53,668 bases of DNA from an uncultured Spirochaetia bacterium (lineage in GTDB: Bacteria; Spirochaetota; Brachyspiria; Brachyspirales; Brachyspiraceae), in contig CAMRCO010000002.1 in NCBI GenBank assembly GCA_947040945.1, forward strand, positions 1-53,668. The letters run 5' to 3'. Position numbers and translations under genes: made by a program. This document shows positions 1 to 8,182 of this stretch, in pieces; position 1 is the first letter of the stretch, and every line of letters begins with the position of its first letter. Below the pieces are notes generated by a model, which saw only the letters and a list, made by a program, of their open reading frames with translations, ran no database searches and was not told where the DNA came from.

Positions 1-170
1 ATAAACCAAAGAATCAATCTTCCTGTCAGTCGCCTCAATTATACGAACAATCGACTTCTCGCCAGCCCCTTAAGTTTCTTATTCAAATCAATCATAACAG
101 TAACACAGAAAGAGTCATAATATTTAAACCCATAACTTAAGCAGATAATATATTTAAATAGTTAAAAATT
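1..170 (-). pseudogene. possible broken gene fragment at the window edge
   Basis: On the minus strand a reading frame is open from about 170 down to about 75 and ends with residues MIDLNKKLKG. A second frame then carries on to base 1 as AGEKSIVRIIEATDRKIDSL. The two join smoothly if one base is lost or gained in the run of four G at about 70-73. The junction reads as a protein of mixed polar and hydrophobic residues, so this may be a frameshifted gene cut by the window edge. I do not recognise the family. It could also be chance reading frame. Confidence 0.25.
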
Positions 171-273
171 CAAATAGAAAAAAAAGAGTGTGAATAAATT
201 TATAAATTGATTTATTTGCTATTTCGTAGTATATTTGATGACGATTGAAAAGAATAATTTCAGGGAGAGAAAC

Positions 274-2034
274 ATGCGTTTTAGAACAAAAGAAAATGGA
301 ATGGTAGGAAAAGACCTAGTTGGTCAAACAGTAAAACTAGCAGGCTGGGTGCTTAGAAGACGTGATCATGGTGGAGTTATATTTATTGACTTACGTGACC
401 GAACTGGTTTTGTGCAAGTGGTTTTTAATCCTGAAATTAATAATGACGCACATGTTAAAGCTCAAGACTTAAGAAGTGAATACGTAATATCAGTTGAAGG
501 AATTGTAAGACTTAGAGCCCCCGATATGATTAACCCTAAAATTGCCACAGGTGAAATTGAGGTTATGATTTCAAGTATCGAGGTGCTGAACACATCTGAA
601 ACACCACCTTTTATGCTTGAAGATGAAATTGACACTCATGAGGAGTCAAGGCTTAAATATAGATATCTTGATTTAAGACGTAGCCCTTCATTCGATAATA
701 TTTATAAGAGACATTTGGTGGTCGCATCATTTAGACGTCACTTAAATGATTTGGGTTTTATAGATGTTGAAACACCAATACTAAATAAAAGTACACCAGA
801 GGGGGCACGTGACTTTTTAGTGCCGTCAAGACTTTCTCATGGCGACTTTTATGCTTTGCCACAATCACCTCAAATATTTAAACAATTACTGATGATAGCA
901 GGTTTTGAAAAATATTATCAGGTGGCTAAATGTTTTAGAGATGAGGACTTAAGAGCCGACAGACAGCCTGAGTTTACTCAAATTGATATTGAAACTTCTT
1001 TCTTAGATACAGATGAATATCTGACTATTATGGAAGGAATGATGGCAAGTGTTATAAAAGAGATTTATGACATTAATGTAGAAGTGCCTTTTCCAAGAAT
1101 GGAATATAGTGAGGCAATGGAAAAATACGGAAGCGACAAACCTGACACAAGGTTCGACCTCAAGCTTGTTAATGTTGAAGAAGCTTTGGAGGGATGTAAT
1201 TTTCAAGTATTTCAGAATGCAGTTCAAAACAAATTTATTATAAGATGTTTAAACGCTAAGGGTGGTGAAACTTTAAGCCGTAAAGATATTGACGACTTCA
1301 CAAAATATGTATCCATTTTTGGAGCGAAAGGACTTGCTTGGATGCGTGTAACTGAAAATGGTCTTGAGTCAAACATTGTTAAATTTTTTACTGAAGAGAA
1401 TCAAGCGAAACTTATTAAGGCAACTAATGCTGAAAAAGGCGATTTATTATTTTTTGTGGCAGACACTCCAAAAGTAACTTATGACGCTTTGGGTAATTTA
1501 CGTTTGCGTGTTGCTGAAAAACTTGGGCTGATTGACGAGAATAAATTAAACTTCCTTTGGGTTGTTGGTTTTCCTTTGTTTGAATATGATGCTAAAGAGC
1601 GTAGATATTCATCAACTCATCATCCGTTTACAGCACCTATTCCTGAAGATCTTCATTTGCTTGAGTCAGATGTTTTGTCAGTTAGAAGTGACACTTATGA
1701 CTGCGTACTTAATGGTAACGAAGTTGCAGGTGGCGGACAGCGTATTTATGACAGTAAAGTGCAGTCTCGTGTTTTCACAACTTTAGGTATTTCAGAAGAA
1801 ATGGCAGAGGAAAGATTTGGATTTTTACTCGATGCCCTAAAGTTTGGTGCACCTCCAATGTGTGGTTGTGCTTTGGGACTTGATAGGTTTGTTATGCTTC
1901 TTCAAAAACAGCCAAGCATACGTGACGTTATCGCATTCCCTAAAACTCAAAAAGGTCAATGCCCTATGAGTGCTTGCCCTTCTTCTGTTGACGAGGAACA
2001 GTTAGGTGAGTTAGGTCTTCAAATACAAAAATAA
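274..2034 (+). CDS. aspS: aspartyl-tRNA synthetase
   Basis: Class II synthetase that charges tRNA-Asp (or Asp/Asn) in the cytosol. An N-terminal OB-fold anticodon-binding domain (GWVLRRRDHGGVIFIDLRDR) is followed by the catalytic core with motif 2 (FRDEDLRADRQPEFTQIDIE), a GAD insertion domain in the middle, and motif 3 (GCALGLDRFVMLL) near the C-terminus. The length (about 586 residues) is normal for bacterial AspRS. I chose ATG 274 because AGGGAG lies 7 bases upstream and the OB fold begins soon after. The frame is open upstream to TTG 235/ATG 238, which would add 12-13 residues but has no good ribosome site. It is monocistronic, followed by a strong terminator. Confidence 0.96.
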   Translation: MRFRTKENGMVGKDLVGQTVKLAGWVLRRRDHGGVIFIDLRDRTGFVQVVFNPEINNDAHVKAQDLRSEYVISVEGIVRLRAPDMINPKIATGEIEVMISSIEVLNTSETPPFMLEDEIDTHEESRLKYRYLDLRRSPSFDNIYKRHLVVASFRRHLNDLGFIDVETPILNKSTPEGARDFLVPSRLSHGDFYALPQSPQIFKQLLMIAGFEKYYQVAKCFRDEDLRADRQPEFTQIDIETSFLDTDEYLTIMEGMMASVIKEIYDINVEVPFPRMEYSEAMEKYGSDKPDTRFDLKLVNVEEALEGCNFQVFQNAVQNKFIIRCLNAKGGETLSRKDIDDFTKYVSIFGAKGLAWMRVTENGLESNIVKFFTEENQAKLIKATNAEKGDLLFFVADTPKVTYDALGNLRLRVAEKLGLIDENKLNFLWVVGFPLFEYDAKERRYSSTHHPFTAPIPEDLHLLESDVLSVRSDTYDCVLNGNEVAGGGQRIYDSKVQSRVFTTLGISEEMAEERFGFLLDALKFGAPPMCGCALGLDRFVMLLQKQPSIRDVIAFPKTQKGQCPMSACPSSVDEEQLGELGLQIQK

Positions 2035-2056
2035 ATTTTTATAGAAATATAATGAG

Positions 2057-2097
2057 TACCCGTTAGGCAGACAAAATGCTTAATGGGTATTTTTTTG
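2057..2097 (+). terminator. rho-independent terminator of aspS
   Basis: The arms TACCCGTTAgGCA and TGCtTAATGGGTA form a long stem with one G-T pair and one mismatch, followed directly by seven T. Confidence 0.9.
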
Positions 2098-2193
2098 CCT
2101 TATATAAATGGTGTTTTTGGTAAAAAAACATGTTAACATATTTTATATTTTTCCGAAAAGTATTATAGATACTTATTTTAGGAGGATAAAATA

Positions 2194-2421
2194 ATGGAAA
2201 TAACTAAAATATTAAGTGGTATGCAAACACAAACACAAACAAGTAGCCCTGCTGTAGGAACACAAACAGCATCACCTGTAAGTACTTCTATTAAACAAGC
2301 TCAAGCTCCAGCAGCTTTATCAAGCAAGTATACTTACGCTATAGGTAATGATGGTAAGCGATATGTTCTTCAGTTAAGAATAGATGTTGTTAGACTTGAT
2401 AATGTAAGTGAACTAGCATAA
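2194..2421 (+). CDS. small Gln/Thr/Ser/Ala-rich hypothetical protein
   Basis: A 75-residue protein with a strong ribosome site (AGGAGG, 7 bases before ATG). The first half is low-complexity (QTQTQT, Ala/Pro/Ser-rich) and has no signal peptide. The second half is ordered-looking and basic (YAIGNDGKRYVLQLRIDVVR). It stands alone between the aspS terminator and a hairpin shared with the convergent ankyrin gene. I do not recognise it. The disordered head plus short conserved-looking tail could suit a small structural or adaptor protein, but no function is supported. Confidence 0.6.
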   Translation: MEITKILSGMQTQTQTSSPAVGTQTASPVSTSIKQAQAPAALSSKYTYAIGNDGKRYVLQLRIDVVRLDNVSELA

Positions 2422-2431
2422 ATTTATGTTT

Positions 2432-2472
2432 AATGGTGGATTCTAATTTAGTTAAACTTCCACCATTTTACT
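2432..2472 (+). terminator. hairpin between convergent genes, probable bidirectional terminator
   Basis: A perfect 9-bp inverted repeat AATGGTGGA/TCCACCATT surrounds an 18-base loop and is followed by TTTACTTTATT. It spans the stop codon of the ankyrin gene on the minus strand, so it probably ends transcription from both sides. Confidence 0.65.
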
Positions 2473-4205
2473 TTATTGCTATTGCTGTCATCAAGAAAGT
2501 CTGCTATATCTTTATGACCAAGGCTCACCGCAAGTAAGTATGGAGTGTATCCCTCTTCATCTTTTATAGTTTTGTCAGCATTGTTATTGGAAAGTAGCTT
2601 AACAATTTCTAAATTATCTATTGCTACAGCATAATGAAGTGGTGTTTGTGATAGTGTATCTTTTGCGCTGCTGTTAATATTAGGATATTCTAGCAGTGTA
2701 GATGTTAGCTCAGTTGACCCTGATATAACTGCATAATGAAGAGCTGTTCTGTTATCACTTGAATATGCATTAAGAACTGAATTATCTTTTTCTATTAACA
2801 TTTCTACTATATTACTATGTCTATAGTATGAAGCGAGATGAATAGGCGTAATACCTGATAGTTCATTTTGATAGTAAATATCAGCATCATTGTCAAGTAG
2901 TAAACTAACAATTTGGTCATTTCCTAAGGCAGTGGCTAGAAATAGTGGAGTAGAGTCTCCGAACTCCCAACTAGAAATTTCAGGTATATTACCCATGATG
3001 TCTATTTCTAAGTCTTCATAAAGTAATAATTCTTCAATAGATTCTATTTTGTTTTCATTAATAGCAATATGAAGTGGTGTATATCCATTTTCAAGTGTGA
3101 AGTTAGGGTTAAGTCCTTCTTTCATTAATTTTTTTATAGTTAGAATATCACCTTTTTTAACTGCTACAATAAACTCAAGATTTTTTACATTAGGATTTTC
3201 TATAGTAGTTTCTACTGTCTTTGGTGCTTTATCAATAGAATTAATATTCGTTTTTTCATTAGTATTGTCTGTTGTGATGTCAGGTTCATCGTCTTTTGTG
3301 TCGGTTTCGTTCATTATTATAGGTTCAAGTGGTTTTACTTTATCGTTATCAGTGGTCTCTACAGGTTTAACTTTAGTTGTAGTAGTCGTAGTAGTCATTT
3401 CTGTTGGTTTAATAGGTTTGACTTTAGTTGTAGTAGTCGTAGTCGTTGTTATAGTTTCTGTTGGTTCAATAGGTTTGACTTTAGTTGTAGTAGTCGTAGT
3501 CGTTGTTATAGTTTCTGATGGACTTGCTGCCCCTGAAAGCATGTCTATAATTTCTTTATTTTTAGATATATTTTTAGCATAATCTATAGCTTTTATTCCA
3601 TTTATATCTTCTATATCAGCATCAGCACCATTTTCGAGGAGAATCTCTACAATCTCAGGATTATTAGACATAGATGCCCAATGAAGAGGACTGCTTCTAT
3701 AATTATCTAAAGCTCGTGAAAGTTTTTTGTCTTTAAGAAGTAGCAACTTAGTTATTTCTGTGTGTCCATTTGCTGCCGCTATGTGTATGGGCATAGTTCC
3801 GTCAACATTATCTCGTGCTTTAGTGTTTGCTTTATATTTAATTAAAGTTTCTACTATATCAGTATACCCTAAATATGAAGCAAGTATTAATGGCGTTACT
3901 CCATACATATACCAATCATTTATAATTGCAGTTTCAGGTAGTCTTGCCTCTTTATCTGTTTTAGCATAAGCGAGTAACTCATTTACTGAATCTAATTGCT
4001 CATAAAAAACTGCTCTATGTAGGGGGGTATATCCTTCGTCATCAACTATGTTAACATTTATTTTTGACATTATCAATGATTTAATAGTGTTAGTGTCTCC
4101 GTTTTGAACAGCGGTGAATAATAGGGTTTCATTATCTGTTAATGCTAGTAGATTAGCCGAAAATAAAATTAAAAAAACAATGGGCAATTTAAATAAGTTT
4201 GTCAT
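2448..4205 (-). CDS. exported ankyrin-repeat protein with Thr-rich repeat linker
   Basis: A 585-residue protein with an N-terminal signal segment (LPIVFLILFSANLLALT). Two blocks of ankyrin repeats follow, roughly residues 25-225 and 345-580, recognisable from repeated GYTPLH, G.TPLI.A and AA.NGH.E patterns. A low-complexity linker joins them, made of near-identical units of eight Thr followed by KVKPIEPT, then an acidic stretch. Ankyrin repeats bind protein partners, and the signal segment places them in the periplasm or at the surface. The ribosome site is TAGGA, 9 bases before ATG. The gene is monocistronic. The linker is encoded by in-frame tandem DNA repeats, so its length may vary between strains. 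The partner is unknown. Confidence 0.85.
   Translation of the reverse strand: MTNLFKLPIVFLILFSANLLALTDNETLLFTAVQNGDTNTIKSLIMSKINVNIVDDEGYTPLHRAVFYEQLDSVNELLAYAKTDKEARLPETAIINDWYMYGVTPLILASYLGYTDIVETLIKYKANTKARDNVDGTMPIHIAAANGHTEITKLLLLKDKKLSRALDNYRSSPLHWASMSNNPEIVEILLENGADADIEDINGIKAIDYAKNISKNKEIIDMLSGAASPSETITTTTTTTTKVKPIEPTETITTTTTTTTKVKPIKPTEMTTTTTTTKVKPVETTDNDKVKPLEPIIMNETDTKDDEPDITTDNTNEKTNINSIDKAPKTVETTIENPNVKNLEFIVAVKKGDILTIKKLMKEGLNPNFTLENGYTPLHIAINENKIESIEELLLYEDLEIDIMGNIPEISSWEFGDSTPLFLATALGNDQIVSLLLDNDADIYYQNELSGITPIHLASYYRHSNIVEMLIEKDNSVLNAYSSDNRTALHYAVISGSTELTSTLLEYPNINSSAKDTLSQTPLHYAVAIDNLEIVKLLSNNNADKTIKDEEGYTPYLLAVSLGHKDIADFLDDSNSNKVKWWKFN
3363..3527 (-). repeat. 57-bp tandem repeat encoding the Thr-rich linker
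   Basis: Two near-identical 57-bp units (3414-3470 and 3471-3527) and one shorter variant of 51 bp (3363-3413). Each encodes a poly-Thr run plus KVKP. Unit lengths are multiples of three, so gain or loss of units keeps the ankyrin protein in frame. Confidence 0.85.
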
Positions 4206-4400
4206 TAAAAAATCCTACTCTGTACGCCTTCGGCGATAAATTAGATATAGTTACTGTTTAAGTTTATATTAGAGATATATAAAAGTCAATCTTAAAATAT
4301 ATATAGTGAATAAGAATACTGTATATGGTAATAAATAATTATAAAACGGACATTATAGTGTTTTATAGTAACTTTTTTAAGTTATTTATACAAAGTAATA

Positions 4401-4429
4401 TTGACAAAATAGCTATAATATGCTATTTT
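4401..4429 (+). promoter_or_regulatory. promoter of the first outer-membrane paralogue
   Basis: TTGACA, a 17-base spacer, then TATTTT. The -35 is perfect and the -10 weak. A 7-bp inverted repeat (AAATAGC/GCTATTT) lies across the spacer and -10 and could be an operator. The leader to ATG 4623 would be about 185 bases. Confidence 0.5.
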
Positions 4430-4463
4430 TAGTTCATTATGAATGAAATATTAATCCTTATTA

Positions 4464-4480
4464 CCCCCCCCCGTGTGTGT
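4464..4480 (+). repeat. C9 tract followed by (GT)4
   Basis: Nine consecutive C and then four GT units. This is the only long C run noticed in a strongly AT-rich window. It lies in the predicted leader, about 35 bases after the -10 and about 143 bases before the gene. Confidence 0.85.
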
Positions 4481-4622
4481 GCACGTTATACTCTAATTTA
4501 ATTCACGTAAAATACTTTCTTAAAGAAAAATATATAAATGTAGTTTCACATTATTTGATATGTATAAGTCCTATAGATTTTATCTGTAGTTTTTATAAAA
4601 AATATTATTTTGGAGTTTATTT

Positions 4623-5366
4623 ATGAAAAAGATGATTTTGGTTTTAAGCATGATGCTTATAGCTTCTAGTGTTTACGCAATTGAGTATTCAGTTGGTTTA
4701 ACAGCGCCGGGTTTTGGTGTAGGAATCCTTCAAGGAGATACAGCTAAACAGTACACAGACATGCTTGAAAGTACTGAGGAGGGTTATGGTGCGAAGAGTG
4801 TTTTTTCTCCTTCATTTGCACCGGCAGTTCAACTTGATTTTATGGTTGAGTTATTACCTTTCCTTGCAATAGAAACTGGTCTTGGTTGGACTTATTCTAG
4901 TGTTATTTATGAATCTGAAGAAATTGAAGGATATATGTATCAGGGTAGTGCAGTAAGAAATGAATTAACAATACCAATTATGATTCGTGGACAGTATGAG
5001 GCTGATAAGTTTGTTGGTTATGCTTCAGTTGGTGTGAAGCTTGGTATCCCTCTATCAAAACATTATATGTATGGTAAAATATTAAAAGATGGTAAAGAAA
5101 TTGATGAGACTAAAAAACCTAGAGAAGATGCTGATCCTACTTATTCTGACATGGCTATGGATATTGCTTTTGCTTTAGGTGGCGAGTATAGAATAACTGG
5201 TGCTCATTATGTTGGTTTAAGACTTGGTTATGACCTAAACGTAATAAGCCCTGTAAATATGAAAGAAATGACTGACGATCAGGCTAAAGATTATGACTTC
5301 TATCAGGACAACTTTAATGTTAGCTTGTCTTATAGATATGCGTTCAACAGCAAGTGGACTAAATAG
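4623..5366 (+). CDS. outer-membrane beta-barrel protein, paralogue 1
   Basis: A 247-residue protein. Its signal peptide (MKKMILVLSMMLIASSVYA) is followed by short alternating hydrophobic strands typical of an 8-stranded outer-membrane barrel. Family landmarks shared with the next five genes are GLTAPGFGVG, AIETGLGW, NELTIPIMIRGQ, VGVKLGIPLS, MDIAFALGGE, YVGLRLGYDLNVISP and a final SYRYAFNSKW strand. The stretches between them vary most and are probably surface loops. Ribosome site TTGGAGT. It has its own promoter and probably ends at the terminator at 5405. Small surface proteins of this type are abundant in Brachyspira. Whether these count as Vsp or another OMP_b-brl family is not settled by eye. 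Confidence 0.8.
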   Translation: MKKMILVLSMMLIASSVYAIEYSVGLTAPGFGVGILQGDTAKQYTDMLESTEEGYGAKSVFSPSFAPAVQLDFMVELLPFLAIETGLGWTYSSVIYESEEIEGYMYQGSAVRNELTIPIMIRGQYEADKFVGYASVGVKLGIPLSKHYMYGKILKDGKEIDETKKPREDADPTYSDMAMDIAFALGGEYRITGAHYVGLRLGYDLNVISPVNMKEMTDDQAKDYDFYQDNFNVSLSYRYAFNSKWTK

Positions 5367-5404
5367 TAATATTTAAACATTACTAATTAAATAAATAAAG
5401 AAAG

Positions 5405-5438
5405 AGCTAAGTAGATTTATTCTGCTTGGCTTTTTTTT
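5405..5438 (+). terminator. terminator after paralogue 1
   Basis: Stem AGCTAAGTAGA/TCTGCTTGGCT (with G-T pairs), 5-base loop, then eight T. Confidence 0.85.
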
Positions 5439-5452
5439 GTCAAATAATATTA

Positions 5453-5481
5453 TTGACATTCTAATTTCTATGTGGTAAAGT
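5453..5481 (+). promoter_or_regulatory. promoter of paralogue 2
   Basis: TTGACA, 17-base spacer, TAAAGT. It lies between the paralogue 1 terminator and the ribosome site of paralogue 2, so the two genes are separate transcription units. Confidence 0.6.
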
Positions 5482-5522
5482 TATCATATTATAGAGGGAA
5501 AATATTATTTTAGGAGATATTC

Positions 5523-6215
5523 ATGAAAAAAATGATTTTGGTTTTAAGCATGATGTTTATAAGTGCAAATGTTTATGGGTTTGGACTTTCTCTTGGGTTA
5601 TCAACACCAGGTTTTGGTTTAGCTTTTTTAAGAGGCGATAATGTAGAAAAATTTGTAGATAATTTAGAAAAAAGTGGTTATGAAAAAAAATCTGCTTTTT
5701 CATTTGCTCCTGCTATTCAGCTTGACATTATGATAGAGCTTCTGCCTTTTGCTGCAATAGAAACTGGTATTGGTTGGAGTACTGCTAGTATTATTTATGA
5801 AATGGAATCAGGTAATGTTAAAAGAGAATTTACTTTTAAAAGAAATGAATTAACAATACCTCTTATGTTGCGTTTACAGAATCAAATTGGTTCATTACTT
5901 GGTTATGCTGCTGTTGGTGTTAAGTTTGGAATACCTCAATCAAGCAGTTATATGTCTGAAAAAGTTTTTGTAAATGATAGACTAAGTGATTCTTTAAATG
6001 AAGATTATTATGATTCTTCTGACATAACACTTGATATTGCTTTTGCAATTGGTGGTGAGCTTAATATATTAGATTCTCATTATGTTGGAATAAGAGGTGG
6101 TTATGACCTAAACGTAATTAGCCCAGTAGATACTGAGAGAGTAACTTCTGATTATGAATGGTATCAGGATAATTTTAATGTTAGTTTAACATACAGATAT
6201 GCTTTTGGTCGCTAA
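5523..6215 (+). CDS. outer-membrane beta-barrel protein, paralogue 2
   Basis: A 230-residue member of the array. The signal peptide is nearly identical to that of paralogue 1 (MKKMILVLSMMFISANVYG). Shared landmarks are LGLSTPGFGLAFLRGDN, AIETGIGWS, NELTIPLMLRLQ, GVKFGIPQS, LDIAFAIGGE, HYVGIRGGYDLNVISP and YQDNFNVSLTYRYAFG. It lacks the NSKW end of its neighbours and stops after GR. Ribosome site AGGAGAT. Its own promoter and terminator make it monocistronic. The likely role is as a small surface-exposed barrel or porin-like protein; substrate and ligand are unknown. Confidence 0.8.
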   Translation: MKKMILVLSMMFISANVYGFGLSLGLSTPGFGLAFLRGDNVEKFVDNLEKSGYEKKSAFSFAPAIQLDIMIELLPFAAIETGIGWSTASIIYEMESGNVKREFTFKRNELTIPLMLRLQNQIGSLLGYAAVGVKFGIPQSSSYMSEKVFVNDRLSDSLNEDYYDSSDITLDIAFAIGGELNILDSHYVGIRGGYDLNVISPVDTERVTSDYEWYQDNFNVSLTYRYAFGR

Positions 6216-6252
6216 TAAAATTAATCAGACTAAAAAAATATTATAAGCTAAA

Positions 6253-6287
6253 AAGCTTCCTAGATTATTCTGGGGGCTTTTTTTTTT
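6253..6287 (+). terminator. terminator after paralogue 2
   Basis: Stem AAGCTTCCTAGA/TCTGGGGGCTT with G-T pairs, then ten T. Confidence 0.8.
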
Positions 6288-6411
6288 GCAATTTTTTTGA
6301 AAGGAATTAATATAATGTGTTTATTTTATGTTTATGTAATATATTAAAATTTGAATAAAGCTGATATTAATTGATGTGTAAGTTAAAAAAATAATTTTAG
6401 GAGATAGTCTT

Positions 6412-7152
6412 GTGAAAAAAATATTTTTAGTTTTAAGTATGATGTTTATAAGTGTAAATATATATGGAGTCGAAACCTCTATAGGTTTGTCAACACCCGG
6501 GTTTGGATTAGGTTTTTTAAGAGGCAGTGATGCAAAAAGGATTATAGACAATTTAGAAGATTCACCTGTTTCTGGTTATGAAAAAGTATTCGGGCTTTCA
6601 CTTTCACCAGCAGCTCAGTTAAATGTTATGGTTGAGTTTTTACCTTTTATAGCCATAGAAACTGGTGTTGGTTGGAGAACATCTAGCATTATTTATAAAC
6701 ACGAACAAAACTATATTAGAACTGATGTTACTTTTACAAGAAATGAAATAATAGTGCCAATTATGCTACGTTTTCAGCATGAATTTGAAAGATTTGTGAT
6801 TTACGGTTCTGCAGGAGTTTTACTTGGCATTCCTTTATCAAAAACTTATGAGTTTCGTCATGTTTTTTTAAGTGATAATATAAGTGAGGCTTTTAGTAAT
6901 ACTAATGATTATAATAGTTCGCCATTTAATATGGATGTTAGTTTTGCTTTAGGTGGCGAGTTTAGAGTGGCAAGTGCTCATTATATTGGTTTAAGGCTTG
7001 GTTATGACCTAAATGTATTAAGTCCACTCAATGCCAAAGAGATAGCGGCTGAAAAAGGCGAGCCTGAAGAGGACTTTAAGTCTTGGTATCATGATAACTT
7101 TAATCTTAGTTTGTCATATAGATATGCTTTTAATAGTAAGTGGAATAAGTAG
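6412..7152 (+). CDS. outer-membrane beta-barrel protein, paralogue 3
   Basis: A 246-residue member of the array that starts with GTG, confirmed by TAGGAGA 7 bases upstream and by a signal peptide (MKKIFLVLSMMFISVNIYG) aligned to the other members. Landmarks: GLSTPGFGLGFLRGSDAKR, AIETGVGWR, NEIIVPIMLRFQ, MDVSFALGGE, YIGLRLGYDLNVLSP and NLSLSYRYAFNSKW. The loop near residues 135-165 differs most from its neighbours. No clear terminator follows. Instead, the gap to the next gene contains a relic of another family member. Confidence 0.8.
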   Translation: MKKIFLVLSMMFISVNIYGVETSIGLSTPGFGLGFLRGSDAKRIIDNLEDSPVSGYEKVFGLSLSPAAQLNVMVEFLPFIAIETGVGWRTSSIIYKHEQNYIRTDVTFTRNEIIVPIMLRFQHEFERFVIYGSAGVLLGIPLSKTYEFRHVFLSDNISEAFSNTNDYNSSPFNMDVSFALGGEFRVASAHYIGLRLGYDLNVLSPLNAKEIAAEKGEPEEDFKSWYHDNFNLSLSYRYAFNSKWNK

Positions 7153-7246
7153 CATCAATAATATAGAAGTATTGTTATATTATGGAAGAAAGTAACTATT
7201 TATAAAAAAATATACTTATAGGGCAATACTTTTAGTTTTTATTTTC

Positions 7247-7279
7247 ATCATGATAGTTTTGGTGCTGCCCTAACATATA
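7247..7279 (+). pseudogene. relic of the 3' end of an outer-membrane paralogue
   Basis: 33 bases identical to 8007-8039, the segment of paralogue 4 that encodes HDSFGAALTY. The similarity fades on both sides (the next bases resemble the YRYAF codons with changes). No open frame surrounds it, so it is a leftover of a lost gene copy or of a recombination event. Confidence 0.85.
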
Positions 7280-7310
7280 AATGTTTCTTCTATTATAATG
7301 ATTTTTAATC

Positions 7311-7338
7311 TTGTAAAATACGGATTAAATGCTATACT
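7311..7338 (+). promoter_or_regulatory. promoter of paralogue 4
   Basis: TTGTAA, 16-base spacer, TATACT. It lies between the 3' relic and the ribosome site of paralogue 4. Confidence 0.5.
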
Positions 7339-7369
7339 CTTAATATGTTAAGTAATGGGAGTATTTTTT

Positions 7370-8083
7370 ATGAAGAAGGTATTTTTAGCTTTGGCAGTAG
7401 TGTTTACTTTAGTTACGACAAGTGTAAATGCTTATGCGGTTGAAGTTTCTCTTGGGACGTCATTTCAGCCTTTAGGTTTTAATTTTTTAAGAGGCAGTGA
7501 TGCTCGAAGTTTTATAAATGACATGAAATCAGACGGATTAGAAAGTACTTTAGATTTACTTTTTGAAAGTAGAATAGATGTTATGATTGAAATTTTACCT
7601 TATTTAGCCTTAGAAACTGGTATTGGTCAAAGACTATCCATGAATTTTTATGACGGAACTATTCCAATTGTAGAAGGAGTTCTTGAAGCTGGGGCACGAA
7701 CTACTATTCAAAGGTTAGAGTTTACTGTTCCAATTATGATTCGTGGACAATATGAGTTTGAAAGACAACTTCTCTATGCATCTGTGGGTGTTAAACTTGG
7801 AATACCTATGACAAACTCTTATGTAACTACTTCAATGCCATTATTTGATATAGAGGAAGATTTACTAGATTCTAAGTTTTCTATGGATGTTAGTTTTGCT
7901 TTAGGGCTTGAAGGCAGGCTCGGGGATGCTAATTATTTGGGTGTAAGGCTCAGCTATGATTTAAATGTAATAAAGCCTTTTGACAATAAAGAAATTGATG
8001 ATTTTTATCATGATAGTTTTGGTGCTGCCCTAACATATAGATATGCTTTTAACAGCAAATGGAAGAAGAAGAATGCGAGTTAA
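7370..8083 (+). CDS. outer-membrane beta-barrel protein, paralogue 4
   Basis: A 237-residue member of the array. The frame is open to ATG 7355, but ATG 7370 is preferred because TGGGAG lies 8 bases upstream and MKKVFLALAVVFTLVTTSVN is the expected signal peptide. Landmarks: FLRGSDARSF, ALETGIGQR, EFTVPIMIRGQYEF, VGVKLGIP, MDVSFALGLEGRL, YLGVRLSYDLNVIKPF and TYRYAFNSKWKK. It resembles paralogue 5 more than paralogues 1-3, especially in the shared DNKEIDDFYHD segment, which suggests a recent duplication between 4 and 5. Confidence 0.8.
   Translation: MKKVFLALAVVFTLVTTSVNAYAVEVSLGTSFQPLGFNFLRGSDARSFINDMKSDGLESTLDLLFESRIDVMIEILPYLALETGIGQRLSMNFYDGTIPIVEGVLEAGARTTIQRLEFTVPIMIRGQYEFERQLLYASVGVKLGIPMTNSYVTTSMPLFDIEEDLLDSKFSMDVSFALGLEGRLGDANYLGVRLSYDLNVIKPFDNKEIDDFYHDSFGAALTYRYAFNSKWKKKNAS
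8007..8039 (+). repeat. 33-bp direct repeat, partner of 7247-7279
   Basis: Exact copy of the relic 760 bp upstream. The pair flanks the promoter and almost the whole of paralogue 4. Confidence 0.85.
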
Positions 8084-8182
8084 TTTAAAAGTGAATATAT
8101 ATTAAACTTGAAAATGTGTTTGTAATAAAAACTATTTTAATATAGTATTTGTTAGTATAATATGATTAATGGGGGAGGTCTT

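Larger units (their letters stand above)
4206..4622. other. 417-bp intergenic region before the outer-membrane array
   Basis: No gene is visible. It holds the upstream sequence of the ankyrin gene (minus strand) and a probable plus-strand promoter at 4401-4429. A hairpin AAATAGC/GCTATTT (4406-4429) overlaps that promoter. There is also a C tract with a GT repeat at 4464-4480 and then about 140 bases of AT-rich leader. Confidence 0.6.

Noticed and set aside
3097-3582. 161-residue Val/Ser-rich open frame on the plus strand
   Set aside because: Antisense shadow of the Thr-rich repeat of the ankyrin gene; no ribosome site, and its composition follows from the repeat.
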